A stretch of 21,472 nucleotides of DNA from an uncultured Bifidobacteriaceae bacterium (lineage in GTDB: Bacteria > Actinomycetota > Actinomycetes > Actinomycetales > Bifidobacteriaceae), in NCBI GenBank assembly GCA_947253155.1, contig CAMXYK010000017.1, forward strand, positions 1-21,472, in the 5' to 3' direction. Positions 14,585 through 21,368 of the stretch are shown here, in pieces. The translations under genes and the position numbers were made by a program. The first letter of the stretch is position 1. Each line of letters begins with the position of its first letter. The notes under the pieces were generated by a model. The model ran no database searches. It was not told the DNA's origin and worked only from the letters and a program-made list of their open reading frames with translations.

Positions 14585-15721
14585 TTAAGCTTCCGCCTCA
14601 GCTTCTTTTTGAGCCGCAACTCGCTGCTCGTGACGCCAACGAATACCAGCTTCAATAAAACCGTCAATATCGCCGTCAAAAACAGCTTGAGTTTGCGAAG
14701 TTTCGTAGCCAGTGCGCAAATCCTTTACCATTTGGTATGGGTGAAGCACGTAGGAGCGCATTTGGTCTCCCCAACTTGCCTTAATATCTCCAGCAAGCTC
14801 CTTCTTTTTCGCTGCTTCCTCCGCATGCTTAAGCACAAGCAAACGCGATTGCAAAACAGCCATTGCAGCTGCACGATTCTGAATCTGGCTGCGCTCATCT
14901 TGCATAGAAACAACCAAGCCGGTTGGCAAATGCGTAATACGAACAGCAGAATACGTAGTGTTCACACCCTGACCACCCGGGCCTGAAGCTTGGAAAGTAT
15001 CCACACGAATGTCGGAATCTGGAATATCAATATGATCCGTAGCTTCAACCAAAGGGATTACTTCCACTGCACTAAAGCCAGTCTGGCGACGGCCTTGATT
15101 GTCAAATGGCGAAATACGAACCATTCTGTGAGTGCCACCTTCTACAGAAAGGCGACCATACGCGTACGGGGCATCCACTTGGAAAGTAGCGGATTTAATA
15201 CCAGCTTCTTCCGCATAAGACGTGTCCATCATCTTAGTTTTGTAGCCGTTTCGCTCAGCCCAACGCAAGTACATACGAAGAAGCATTTGAGCAAAATCAG
15301 CAGCATCAACACCACCTGCACCAGAGCGGATCGTAACAACTGCGGAACGAGCATCGTATTCGCCGTCAAGAAGAGTCTGAACTTCCATGTCGTCAAGCTC
15401 GTGAGCAATAGATGAAAGCTCCTCTTGAGCCTCGCTCATAGAATCAGCATCGCCTTCTTCTTGACCAAGCTCAATTAAAGTCTTAGTATCCTCAATGCTC
15501 TGATTTACAGCTTGCAAACGCTTCAATTGAGACTGAGCCGCAGAAAGCTTACTAGTAACCTGCTGAGCATGCTCAGAATCATCCCAAAGCCCAGGCTCAG
15601 CAGCCTGCTTTTCCAAATCCGCAATCGTAGACTTCAACGAATCAACGTCTAAAGCCTTCACAATCGAAGCATACTTTGATTCAACATCGCGTAACGCCTG
15701 TGCAAAATCAAATTCCGCCAT
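14585..15721 (-). CDS. prfB: peptide chain release factor 2
   Basis: The 378-residue RF2 recognises UGA and UAA stop codons and triggers peptide release on the ribosome. The class-specific tripeptide SPF is at 204-206 (RISPFDNQGRRQTGF), and the catalytic GGQ at 249-251 (ASGPGGQGVN). The reading frame is continuous from the ATG, so there is no programmed frameshift of the enterobacterial kind. After GGQ the protein reads GVNTTYSAVRITH; many RF2s have TTD or KTD where this has TTY. A promoter (15738-15766) lies shortly upstream, and AGGT precedes the ATG. It heads the prfB-ftsE-ftsX-CHAP-smpB series. Confidence 0.97.
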   Translation of the reverse strand: MAEFDFAQALRDVESKYASIVKALDVDSLKSTIADLEKQAAEPGLWDDSEHAQQVTSKLSAAQSQLKRLQAVNQSIEDTKTLIELGQEEGDADSMSEAQEELSSIAHELDDMEVQTLLDGEYDARSAVVTIRSGAGGVDAADFAQMLLRMYLRWAERNGYKTKMMDTSYAEEAGIKSATFQVDAPYAYGRLSVEGGTHRMVRISPFDNQGRRQTGFSAVEVIPLVEATDHIDIPDSDIRVDTFQASGPGGQGVNTTYSAVRITHLPTGLVVSMQDERSQIQNRAAAMAVLQSRLLVLKHAEEAAKKKELAGDIKASWGDQMRSYVLHPYQMVKDLRTGYETSQTQAVFDGDIDGFIEAGIRWRHEQRVAAQKEAEAEA

Positions 15722-15737
15722 TTACCTAAAGTACCTC

Positions 15738-15766
15738 TTTATATACTTGTCTTACGTCTTACGCAA
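15738..15766 (-). promoter_or_regulatory. promoter of prfB-ftsEX
   Basis: On the minus strand, TTGCGT (15761-15766) is separated by 17 bases from TATAAA (15738-15743). The predicted start is near 15731, about 10 bases before the prfB ATG, giving a very short leader. Confidence 0.5.
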
Positions 15767-15791
15767 TTACTACTCGCAAAACTTTTACCAA

Positions 15792-15824
15792 ATAAACTAT
15801 TTATAAACTATTTATAAACTATCT
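15792..15824. repeat. tandem repeat, three 11-bp units
   Basis: ATAAACTATTT occurs twice exactly, followed by ATAAACTATCT. The array ends six bases before the map stop codon. Confidence 0.8.
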
Positions 15825-15830
15825 ATGAGT

Positions 15831-16604
15831 TTAGCGTACAGTCAAAATTTCCGGACCATTCTCAGTAATTGCAATCGTATGCTCGCTGTGAGCACCGCGA
15901 GAACCGTCGGAAGAACGAAGAGTCCAACCGTCTTTTGGATCCTGATAAATCTCATCAGTAGTCTTTAAGAACCACGGCTCAATTGCAATAACCAAGCCTG
16001 GGCGAAGCTTGTAGCCGTGGTGAGCTGTGCCATCGTTAGGAACGTGAGGATCGCCGTGCATAATATGGCCAACTCCGTGACCACCAAACTCAAGATTTAC
16101 GCTGTAACCATACTCGTGAGCGACGCAACCAACAGCTGCAGAAATATCGCCAAGACGGTTTCCAGGCTGAGCCATGTTAATGCCAGCCTCCAGCGCTTCC
16201 TCAGTGCACTTAATTAAGCGCAAATCCTCAGGATCAGCATGCTCTCCAACCACGAAACTAATAGCAGAATCACCAACCCAGCCGTCGACGTTAATAGCCA
16301 AATCAAGAGTTAGCAAATCGCCGTCCTTAAGGTTGTAATCGTAAGGAACGCCGTGAAGAACAGCATCGTTTACAGAAGTGCAAATGTAGTGCGCAAAAGG
16401 ACCAGTTCCAAAATCAGGAGCATAGTCAACATAGCAAGAAGACGCACCTTTACGGCTCACAATACGCTGGCGAACGAAGTCATCAATTTCAAGAAGATTC
16501 GTACCAACTTTGGTCATTGCTTTCAAATCTTTAAGAATACTACCTACGAAGCGACCTGCAGGTTTCATCGCTTCAATTTCAGCTGGAGTTTTCAGTTCAA
16601 TCAT
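15831..16604 (-). CDS. map: type I methionine aminopeptidase
   Basis: The 257-residue metalloenzyme removes the initiator Met from nascent proteins. All family ligands are visible: H84 (VLHGVP), D101 (LDLAINVDG), D112 (GDSA), H176 (GGHGVG), E209 (AIEPWF) and E241 (SEHTI). The N-terminus starts directly with the catalytic fold, with no zinc-finger or SH3-binding extension. No Shine-Dalgarno is convincing. TAGTCT lies 6 bases before the ATG, compatible with a leaderless message. It is divergent from the M13 peptidase gene across a 102-base spacer and precedes prfB by 109 bases. Confidence 0.96.
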   Translation of the reverse strand: MIELKTPAEIEAMKPAGRFVGSILKDLKAMTKVGTNLLEIDDFVRQRIVSRKGASSCYVDYAPDFGTGPFAHYICTSVNDAVLHGVPYDYNLKDGDLLTLDLAINVDGWVGDSAISFVVGEHADPEDLRLIKCTEEALEAGINMAQPGNRLGDISAAVGCVAHEYGYSVNLEFGGHGVGHIMHGDPHVPNDGTAHHGYKLRPGLVIAIEPWFLKTTDEIYQDPKDGWTLRSSDGSRGAHSEHTIAITENGPEILTVR

Positions 16605-16628
16605 GCTTCAAGACTAACGCGCAGGCAC

Positions 16629-16672
16629 GAAAATAGCGCAAAATATTGCGAAAATATGACGAAAATACTAAC
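16629..16672. promoter_or_regulatory. helically phased A-tracts between divergent map and peptidase genes
   Basis: The heptamer (G/C)AAAATA begins at 16629, 16639, 16650 and 16661, at intervals of 10, 11 and 11 bases. A-tracts in phase with the helix bend DNA. The array lies in the spacer serving two divergent promoters. It can also be read as another degenerate ~11-bp tandem repeat. Confidence 0.5.
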
Positions 16673-16706
16673 TAATAGTGTCGCTTAATACTTGTAAGCT
16701 AAGTTC

Positions 16707-18839
16707 ATGCTTAATAACAATGAAAATAATAATAAGGAATCACAGAAAGAAATTTCTGCTGTAGATTTCGACCCTGCCTCCTTCTCGTCAGTTACTCGTC
16801 CACAAGACGACTTGTTCCGTTACGTGAACGGTCCTTGGATTGACACTTACACTCTTCCAGACGACCGCCCAATGTACGGCGCTTTCCACAAGCTTGCAGA
16901 AGATGCAGAAAAGCAAATTCGAGATATTTTAGAAAGCGAAGATTGCTCAGCTAAAAAATCTCAAGCTTTATACCGTAACTATTTGGATACTGCAGCTATT
17001 GAAAAAGCTGGAATTACGCCAATTAAAAGCGATTTAGACGCTGTAGATAAAGCTTGCAGCAAGGAAGATTTAGTTCGCACTATCGGCACGCTTAACCCTT
17101 ACGGCGGGCCGGACGCAATGTTCTATTTTGGCGTTTACGGAGACCCTAAAGATCCTAAGACGAATATTATGCATATTGAGCAGTCGGGATTGGGCTTGCC
17201 AGACGAAGCGTACTATCGCGAAGACAATTACGCTCCAATTCGCGATGAATACGTGAAAATGGTAGCTTCTTTGCTGCGCTTAGCAGGTTACGGAGACGCA
17301 ACTACTACACAAGCGCAAGCCGAGCGTTTCTTGAATGTTGAAACTAAAATCGCGAAGCACCATTGGGATAACGTAGCAACTCGCGATTCTCAAAAAACCT
17401 ATAATCCTTACGACTATGCTGATTTAGAAAAAACTCTTGAAGCGCTTAATCTCGACGCTTTCTTAGACGCTACTCAAAAAGCGTACGACAATTGCGAAGA
17501 AGCAACAAATCAGCCAATCAACCTTCGTGAAGCTTTTAGCAAAGTAGTAGTTCACGAGCCAAGCTTTATGGAAGGTTTGAATAAGATTTGGCAAGAAGCT
17601 GATTTAGAAGATTTAAAGCTTTGGGCGCGCGTGCACGTGATTTTGAGCTGGGCAAGCTTGCTTAGTGAAGATTTTGCACAAGCACGATTCGACTTCTACG
17701 GCAAAGTGCTTTCTGGTGCAACAAAACAGCGCGACCGTTGGAAGCGCGCAGTAGGAGTTGTTGACGATTCTTGCGGTGAGGAAGTTGGCCGCGAATACGT
17801 GCGCTTGCACTTCCCTGAGTCTTCTAAAAAGTATATGCAAGAATTAGTTAACAATCTTATTAACGCTTACCGCGAGTCGATTTCGCACAGCAGCTGGCTT
17901 GGCGAGGAGACTAAAGCGAAGGCTTTGGAAAAGCTTAGCAAGTTTGAGCCGAATATTGGTTACACGAATCATTGGGTTGACTATTCTGCGTTAAATATTA
18001 AGGAAAACGCTGGTTTAGTTGAGAATATGCGCGAAGTTTATCGATTTGGCTTTGGTAAGAATACTGCGAAAGCTGGAAAGCCTGTGGACCGCGAAGAATG
18101 GCAGATGACTCCGCAAACTGTGAACGCTTACTACGATCCACTGCTTAACGTAATCGTGTTCCCGGCTGCAATTTTGCAACCACCATTCTTTAACCCAAGC
18201 GCTCCAGACGCAGCAAATTATGGCGCTATTGGTGCCGTGATTGGCCACGAAATCGGCCACGGTTTTGACGACCAAGGTTGCGAATACGACGGCGACGGCA
18301 TGCTTAACAATTGGTGGACTGAAGAAGACAAAGCCAACTTTGCTGAGCGCACTAAGAAGCTTATTGAGCAATACAATGCTTTTACGCCAACGCAACTCAT
18401 TGTTAAATACTCTCATTTAAAGAGCAAAGCTGAGCGAGACGCAATGCCTCACGTAAACGGCGCTTTAACAATCGGCGAGAATATTGGCGATTTAAGCGGC
18501 GTAACTATTGCGCTTAAAGCTTACGCTTTCGCTTTGCAAAAGAGCGAAGGACGAGAGATTGACGGAAGCGACGACGCAATTCGCGAAACTTTGCGTAACG
18601 CTCCTGAAGTAGAAGGTTTCACTGCTTTGCAACGATTCTTCTTAAGCTACGCGTTGGTATGGCGTTCCAAAGCTCGTAACGAGATTGCGGAGCAGCTGCT
18701 TCAAATCGACCCGCACTCCCCAGCCGAATGCCGCACTAACGGAATCGCTCGAAACGTGGACTTGTTCTACGATGCTTTCGGCGTTAAAGAAGGCGACGAA
18801 ATGTGGCTCGACCCTGCAGAGCGCGTACACATTTGGTAA
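16707..18839 (+). CDS. pepO: M13 family (neprilysin/PepO-type) zinc endopeptidase
   Basis: The 710-residue peptidase cleaves oligopeptides. No signal peptide or membrane segment is seen, so it is probably cytoplasmic, like PepO of lactic acid bacteria. The zinc site is HEIGH (514-518) within VIGHEIGHGFDDQG. The third ligand is E591 in ENIGD (591-595). The substrate-binding NAYYDP is at 473-478, and DPHSPAECRTNG at 668-679 carries the conserved Arg. The N-terminal PQDDLFRYVNGPWIDTYTLPDDRPMYGAF is typical of the family. The length matches full-length M13 enzymes. There is no good ribosome site; TAAGCT lies 6 bases before the ATG, so a leaderless start is possible. A hairpin terminator follows. 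In this nutritionally dependent lineage it may serve amino-acid supply, which is inference. Confidence 0.93.
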   Translation: MLNNNENNNKESQKEISAVDFDPASFSSVTRPQDDLFRYVNGPWIDTYTLPDDRPMYGAFHKLAEDAEKQIRDILESEDCSAKKSQALYRNYLDTAAIEKAGITPIKSDLDAVDKACSKEDLVRTIGTLNPYGGPDAMFYFGVYGDPKDPKTNIMHIEQSGLGLPDEAYYREDNYAPIRDEYVKMVASLLRLAGYGDATTTQAQAERFLNVETKIAKHHWDNVATRDSQKTYNPYDYADLEKTLEALNLDAFLDATQKAYDNCEEATNQPINLREAFSKVVVHEPSFMEGLNKIWQEADLEDLKLWARVHVILSWASLLSEDFAQARFDFYGKVLSGATKQRDRWKRAVGVVDDSCGEEVGREYVRLHFPESSKKYMQELVNNLINAYRESISHSSWLGEETKAKALEKLSKFEPNIGYTNHWVDYSALNIKENAGLVENMREVYRFGFGKNTAKAGKPVDREEWQMTPQTVNAYYDPLLNVIVFPAAILQPPFFNPSAPDAANYGAIGAVIGHEIGHGFDDQGCEYDGDGMLNNWWTEEDKANFAERTKKLIEQYNAFTPTQLIVKYSHLKSKAERDAMPHVNGALTIGENIGDLSGVTIALKAYAFALQKSEGREIDGSDDAIRETLRNAPEVEGFTALQRFFLSYALVWRSKARNEIAEQLLQIDPHSPAECRTNGIARNVDLFYDAFGVKEGDEMWLDPAERVHIW

Positions 18840-18858
18840 AGCATAATAACCGCATATA

Positions 18859-18905
18859 AATAAGCCTGCACGCGTTTTATTAAACGTTTGCAGGCTTATT
18901 TTGTG
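18859..18905. terminator. bidirectional terminator between pepO and ssb
   Basis: A 12-bp stem (18859-18870 with 18889-18900) is extended by a further 5-bp stem after a small internal loop, with a TATT apical loop. On the plus strand the stem runs into TTATTTTGTG, and on the minus strand into TTATTTATA. It lies between convergent genes and could end both transcripts. Confidence 0.8.
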
Positions 18906-18955
18906 TGCGTATACTTTACCACACTGGAAATAAGTATTTTTTCTTCTTTAAATAT

Positions 18956-19432
18956 TTAAATATCTGCATCACCTCCGTATTCATCGTCCGTATCGTTTGA
19001 ATCACTCTCAGTATGTTCCGTTTGCGATTGATTACTATTTTTTGCGCGCTCATTTTTAGCAGAATCAGCATTTCGCTTTGTAAATTGCGTAGTTCCACGG
19101 TTTAAATCGTGACCAATAGCAGAGGCTTCCAAAATTATGCGATTATAATCATTCCCGTCTTTCGTCCAACTTTCGGTACTTAAATTGCCGTATACCATAA
19201 TCGCATCGCCTTTATGGACACTTTTTAACACGTTTGAAGCCAATGTGCGATACGCTTTTACTGTCATCCAAGTAGTAGGACGCTCATGCCATTGCTGCTC
19301 GTCGTTTCGGTAATAAGATTGTGTGCTTGCAATTCGAAGAGAGCATGCCGGAGAGTTTTCGTTACGACCAAAACTCACTGGTTCTGCGCCTACATATCCG
19401 TTTATTGTCACGGTTGACTGTTGTTGTGCCAT
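18956..19432 (-). CDS. ssb: single-stranded DNA-binding protein (paralogue with atypical tail)
   Basis: The 158-residue protein has an OB-fold DNA-binding domain at residues about 1-112: TVTINGYVGAEP, ASTQSYYRND..QW, TTWMTVKAYRTLASNV, KGDAIMVYGNL and IILEASAIGHDLN. The linker is polar and low-complexity (about 113-148). The end, DDEYGGDADI, is acidic but lacks the canonical Pro-Phe tip (DDDIPF-like) that recruits repair and replication partners. The gene is not flanked by rpsF and rpsR, where the main ssb is usually found, so this may be the second ssb of the genome. AAGGA lies seven bases before the ATG. The leader contains a possible short upstream ORF, and the promoter region has an inverted repeat with DnaA-box-like halves. 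Confidence 0.9.
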   Translation of the reverse strand: MAQQQSTVTINGYVGAEPVSFGRNENSPACSLRIASTQSYYRNDEQQWHERPTTWMTVKAYRTLASNVLKSVHKGDAIMVYGNLSTESWTKDGNDYNRIILEASAIGHDLNRGTTQFTKRNADSAKNERAKNSNQSQTEHTESDSNDTDDEYGGDADI

Positions 19433-19443
19433 TTTCTATCCTT

Positions 19444-19491
19444 TCACAAATTGGACTGCAGCCATTTCAGCCCCGAAATCAGAGCCACCAT
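19444..19491 (-). CDS. possible 15-residue leader peptide upstream of ssb
   Basis: An ATG preceded by AGGGGCA opens a 15-codon frame (MVALISGLKWLQSNL). It ends in TGA, whose last base adjoins the AAGGA ribosome site of ssb. The position and ribosome site suggest translational coupling or an attenuator-like leader. A short ORF of this size can arise by chance, and no homologue is known to me. Confidence 0.35.
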   Translation of the reverse strand: MVALISGLKWLQSNL

Positions 19492-19577
19492 TGCCCCTGA
19501 GCTTCGCAGCCGCGAGGAAATGCCGCAGTAGTATCAACTATGAACTCAGCGCAACTTTTTTGCTAGAAAATTCTTCC

Positions 19578-19609
19578 ATTGTGGTTAAAACCTATGTTTT
19601 ATCCACAAT
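19578..19609. promoter_or_regulatory. inverted repeat with DnaA-box-like half-sites
   Basis: The 15-base arms ATTGTGGTTAAAAC and GTTTTATCCACAAT (19578-19591, 19596-19609) are complementary except for one T-T pair, around a 4-base centre. The right arm contains TTATCCACA (19599-19607), a consensus DnaA box. The left arm carries TTAACCACA on the other strand (19580-19588), one base off consensus. The repeat overlaps the spacer and -10 of the predicted ssb promoter. Confidence 0.55.
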
Positions 19610-19616
19610 ATGTAAA
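19589..19616 (-). promoter_or_regulatory. candidate promoter of ssb
   Basis: On the minus strand, TTTACA (19611-19616), 16 bases, then TAGGTT (19589-19594). The start would be near 19582, giving a leader of about 150 bases that contains the small upstream ORF. The -10 is weak. Confidence 0.35.
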
Positions 19617-19644
19617 AACTGTTGATTATTAAATAAAACTGTTG
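19615..19644. repeat. decamer direct repeat, 20-bp spacing
   Basis: AAAACTGTTG occurs at 19615-19624 and 19635-19644, two helical turns apart, next to the DnaA-box-like inverted repeat. It could be a paired regulator site. Confidence 0.4.
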
Positions 19645-19732
19645 TAATGATGCGTGATGCTACCTGTATTTATTAACAATTCCTCATAGCAATGTATTAT
19701 TAAGCAATCGTATTGTGAAAAAGAAATGCTTT

Positions 19733-19738
19733 TATAGT
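19733..19738 (+). promoter_or_regulatory. candidate -10 element of the CAP-domain gene
   Basis: TATAGT here would start transcription near 19745. That excludes the in-frame GTG at 19740 and supports the ATG at 19755, which has AGAAGAG just ahead. No clear -35 hexamer is seen at the right spacing. Confidence 0.4.
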
Positions 19739-19754
19739 AGTGAAGAAGAGATTT

Positions 19755-21026
19755 ATGTTGCAAAAGAATTCTCGCAGTATAGTATGTGTTTTTATTGTAG
19801 CGGCGTTTTTATGCGGCTTATCGTGCGCATTTTTGCATACTTCTTTGCATAATTTTTCGCATACTTACTCGCAAGATAATTCAGTATCTTCAAATTTTGG
19901 CTACAAAAATCGTATTAAAAATCGTATTAAAAATCCTATTCTTCCGCAAAAAAATACAGCGGTTCGCACTTCTTGGATTAAGTCGGATAGCATTGCAAGT
20001 TATGTTATGTCGGAGATAAGAAACGCTAGGTCGCGTCTTTACGATGATCGAAGCATGTATTTTGAGGGCGTTCCTTTGCAAGATTATGTGCGACGTTTTG
20101 GTCTTACGAAACAAGCGTATGTGAATAATATTCAATATGATTCAGAAAATGAAGAGGATGCGTATCGCCGTGCGCAAGAAACGGCTCAGCATGGTAAGAT
20201 TGGTCACTTTGGTCCAGATGGCGTGAGCGATCCTGATTACTCAGGTCGCAAGGCTTGGGGTGAAAATTTAAGTTGGGGTCTTGATTTATATGGCTCTATG
20301 AAAGGCTGGATTGGCGACGAGGAAGCTCCGTTGCGTTCTGCTCGCGGATACTTTACTGAAGAAGACAGCCATTTGTATCAAATTTTGAATCCAAGTAATT
20401 TGTCTTTTGCTTACGGAGAAGCTCCAGGCGGTCCATATGGCATTGTTGGCGTGATGACTTTGTCGGAGTATCACGGAAATATTGACTATTCTGTTGGAAA
20501 GATTGGTCCTTCTGGTCCTTCTGAGGACGAAAAGCATCGTGCTGCAGAAGAGGAAGAACGAAAGAAGAAGGAAGAGGAAGAGCGTAAGGCTCGCAAAGAA
20601 GAGGAAGAAAGGCTTCGTCTGGCGCGTAAAGCTCATAAAGCGCATAAGAAGCATCACAAAGTTGTTAAAGCTTTGAAAAAAATTAGTGCGTTTAATTGGA
20701 TTTTGGCTACTACTATTGCGTCTGTTGTGATTGTTGTGATTGCGGCGGTAGCATGCGGTATTTGGTACTTTTTGTTGCGTAAGAAGAAGCGAGCTGAGCT
20801 TGGAGCTTCGGAAGATGTTGCAAAAGAACTTTCCGAAAAACTTTCTGAAGATAGTACTGAAGAAAAATCTGAAGAAAATACCGAAGAAACTTCTGAGGAT
20901 ACTTCTGAAAAACTTTCCGAAGAAAAGTCGGAAGAAAGTTCTGAAAAACCAACAGAAGATAGCGCTGAATCTGATTCTTCTGAAGATAGTACTGAAGCAA
21001 ATACCGAAGAACTTTCCGAAGAATAA
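19755..21026 (+). CDS. membrane-anchored CAP (SCP/PR-1)-domain protein with acidic cytoplasmic tail
   Basis: The protein has 423 residues from the ATG at 19755, chosen for its AGAAGAG ribosome site. It opens with a hydrophobic signal segment (about 8-27). A CAP domain occupies about 75-240: RRAQETAQHGKIGH, AWGENLSWG, RGYFTEEDSHLYQILNPSNLSFAYGE, with E170 and H206 at positions of the family's cavity residues. A highly charged Glu/Lys/Arg helix follows (about 256-290), then a His/Lys-rich stretch (KAHKAHKKHHK), one membrane helix (about 315-341), RKKK, and a tail of about 80 residues rich in Ser, Glu and Thr. The layout predicts an outside CAP domain and an inside tail. CAP proteins in Gram-positives are often cell-surface proteins of unclear activity. 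A 12-bp coding repeat (19905-19940) encodes KNRI units. The function is unknown. Confidence 0.88.
   Translation: MLQKNSRSIVCVFIVAAFLCGLSCAFLHTSLHNFSHTYSQDNSVSSNFGYKNRIKNRIKNPILPQKNTAVRTSWIKSDSIASYVMSEIRNARSRLYDDRSMYFEGVPLQDYVRRFGLTKQAYVNNIQYDSENEEDAYRRAQETAQHGKIGHFGPDGVSDPDYSGRKAWGENLSWGLDLYGSMKGWIGDEEAPLRSARGYFTEEDSHLYQILNPSNLSFAYGEAPGGPYGIVGVMTLSEYHGNIDYSVGKIGPSGPSEDEKHRAAEEEERKKKEEEERKARKEEEERLRLARKAHKAHKKHHKVVKALKKISAFNWILATTIASVVIVVIAAVACGIWYFLLRKKKRAELGASEDVAKELSEKLSEDSTEEKSEENTEETSEDTSEKLSEEKSEESSEKPTEDSAESDSSEDSTEANTEELSEE
19905..19940. repeat. 12-bp coding tandem repeat in the CAP-domain gene
   Basis: AAAAATCGTATT occurs twice and is followed by AAAAATCCTATT. It encodes the basic KNRIKNRIKNPI stretch between the signal segment and the CAP domain. 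Confidence 0.75.
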
Positions 21027-21132
21027 GAATTTTAGGCTATTTTACGATTTGTTTACTGTGTCGCGAGTTTTTCTACGGCGTTTGTTGTCAGTTTCGCTGG
21101 TTTTGGAAACATTTGCGGGAGTTTTACCACGC

Positions 21133-21200
21133 GTTTGTGGACTTGGGTTGGGTGTAAGTACACAAATGCGCGCACCTGGTCTCGTGTTTGTGGACTTGGG
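21133..21200. repeat. 15-bp direct repeat, 53-bp spacing
   Basis: GTTTGTGGACTTGGG occurs at 21133-21147 and 21186-21200, followed in each case by a similar GT-rich stretch. No gene is credible in 21027-21472, which otherwise holds the hairpin, the dispersed repeat and the 52-bp array described below. Confidence 0.7.
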
Positions 21201-21237
21201 TGGTGCGTAACGCTCGCGCGTGTAACGCGCTCGCTGC

Positions 21238-21280
21238 TGAGCTTGCGTTGAAAGCACACTGTGCTTTCAACGCAAGCTCA
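21238..21280. repeat. perfect 43-bp hairpin (21-bp arms, 1-base centre)
   Basis: The arm 21238-21258 is exactly complementary to 21260-21280, with a single C at the centre. It directly adjoins the right copy of the dispersed repeat. No T-tract follows on either strand. A palindrome this long and perfect can form a cruciform or a very stable RNA hairpin. Confidence 0.9.
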
Positions 21281-21333
21281 CGCTCCGAATTGCTTTCGCG
21301 CGCGCTGTGCTGCGCTCAAGCAGGTCGTCGCGC
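21279..21333. repeat. GC-rich dispersed repeat, right copy
   Basis: This is a direct-orientation copy of 1-56 with five mismatches. Its internal hairpin is imperfect: two 4-bp stems around a 2-by-2 internal loop. A small inverted repeat (TGCCGG / CCGGCA, 21337-21355) follows it. Confidence 0.75.
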
Positions 21334-21368
21334 ATTTGCCGGAAAATTCCCGGCATTTGTTACATCGT

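Noticed and set aside
15640..15721. Programmed frameshift in prfB
   Set aside because: The reading frame is continuous from the ATG through SPF and GGQ, with no in-frame early UGA.
19441..19560. tmRNA or other structured RNA upstream of ssb
   Set aside because: The GC-richer patch with GGGGCTGAAAT on the minus strand lacks the paired ends, a 3' CCA-type terminus and a tag frame.
21042..21259. Minus-strand frames of 68-71 codons and a plus frame at 21188-21451 in the right-hand spacer
   Set aside because: They run through the direct repeats, the 43-bp hairpin or the dispersed repeat. None has a ribosome site or protein-like composition.
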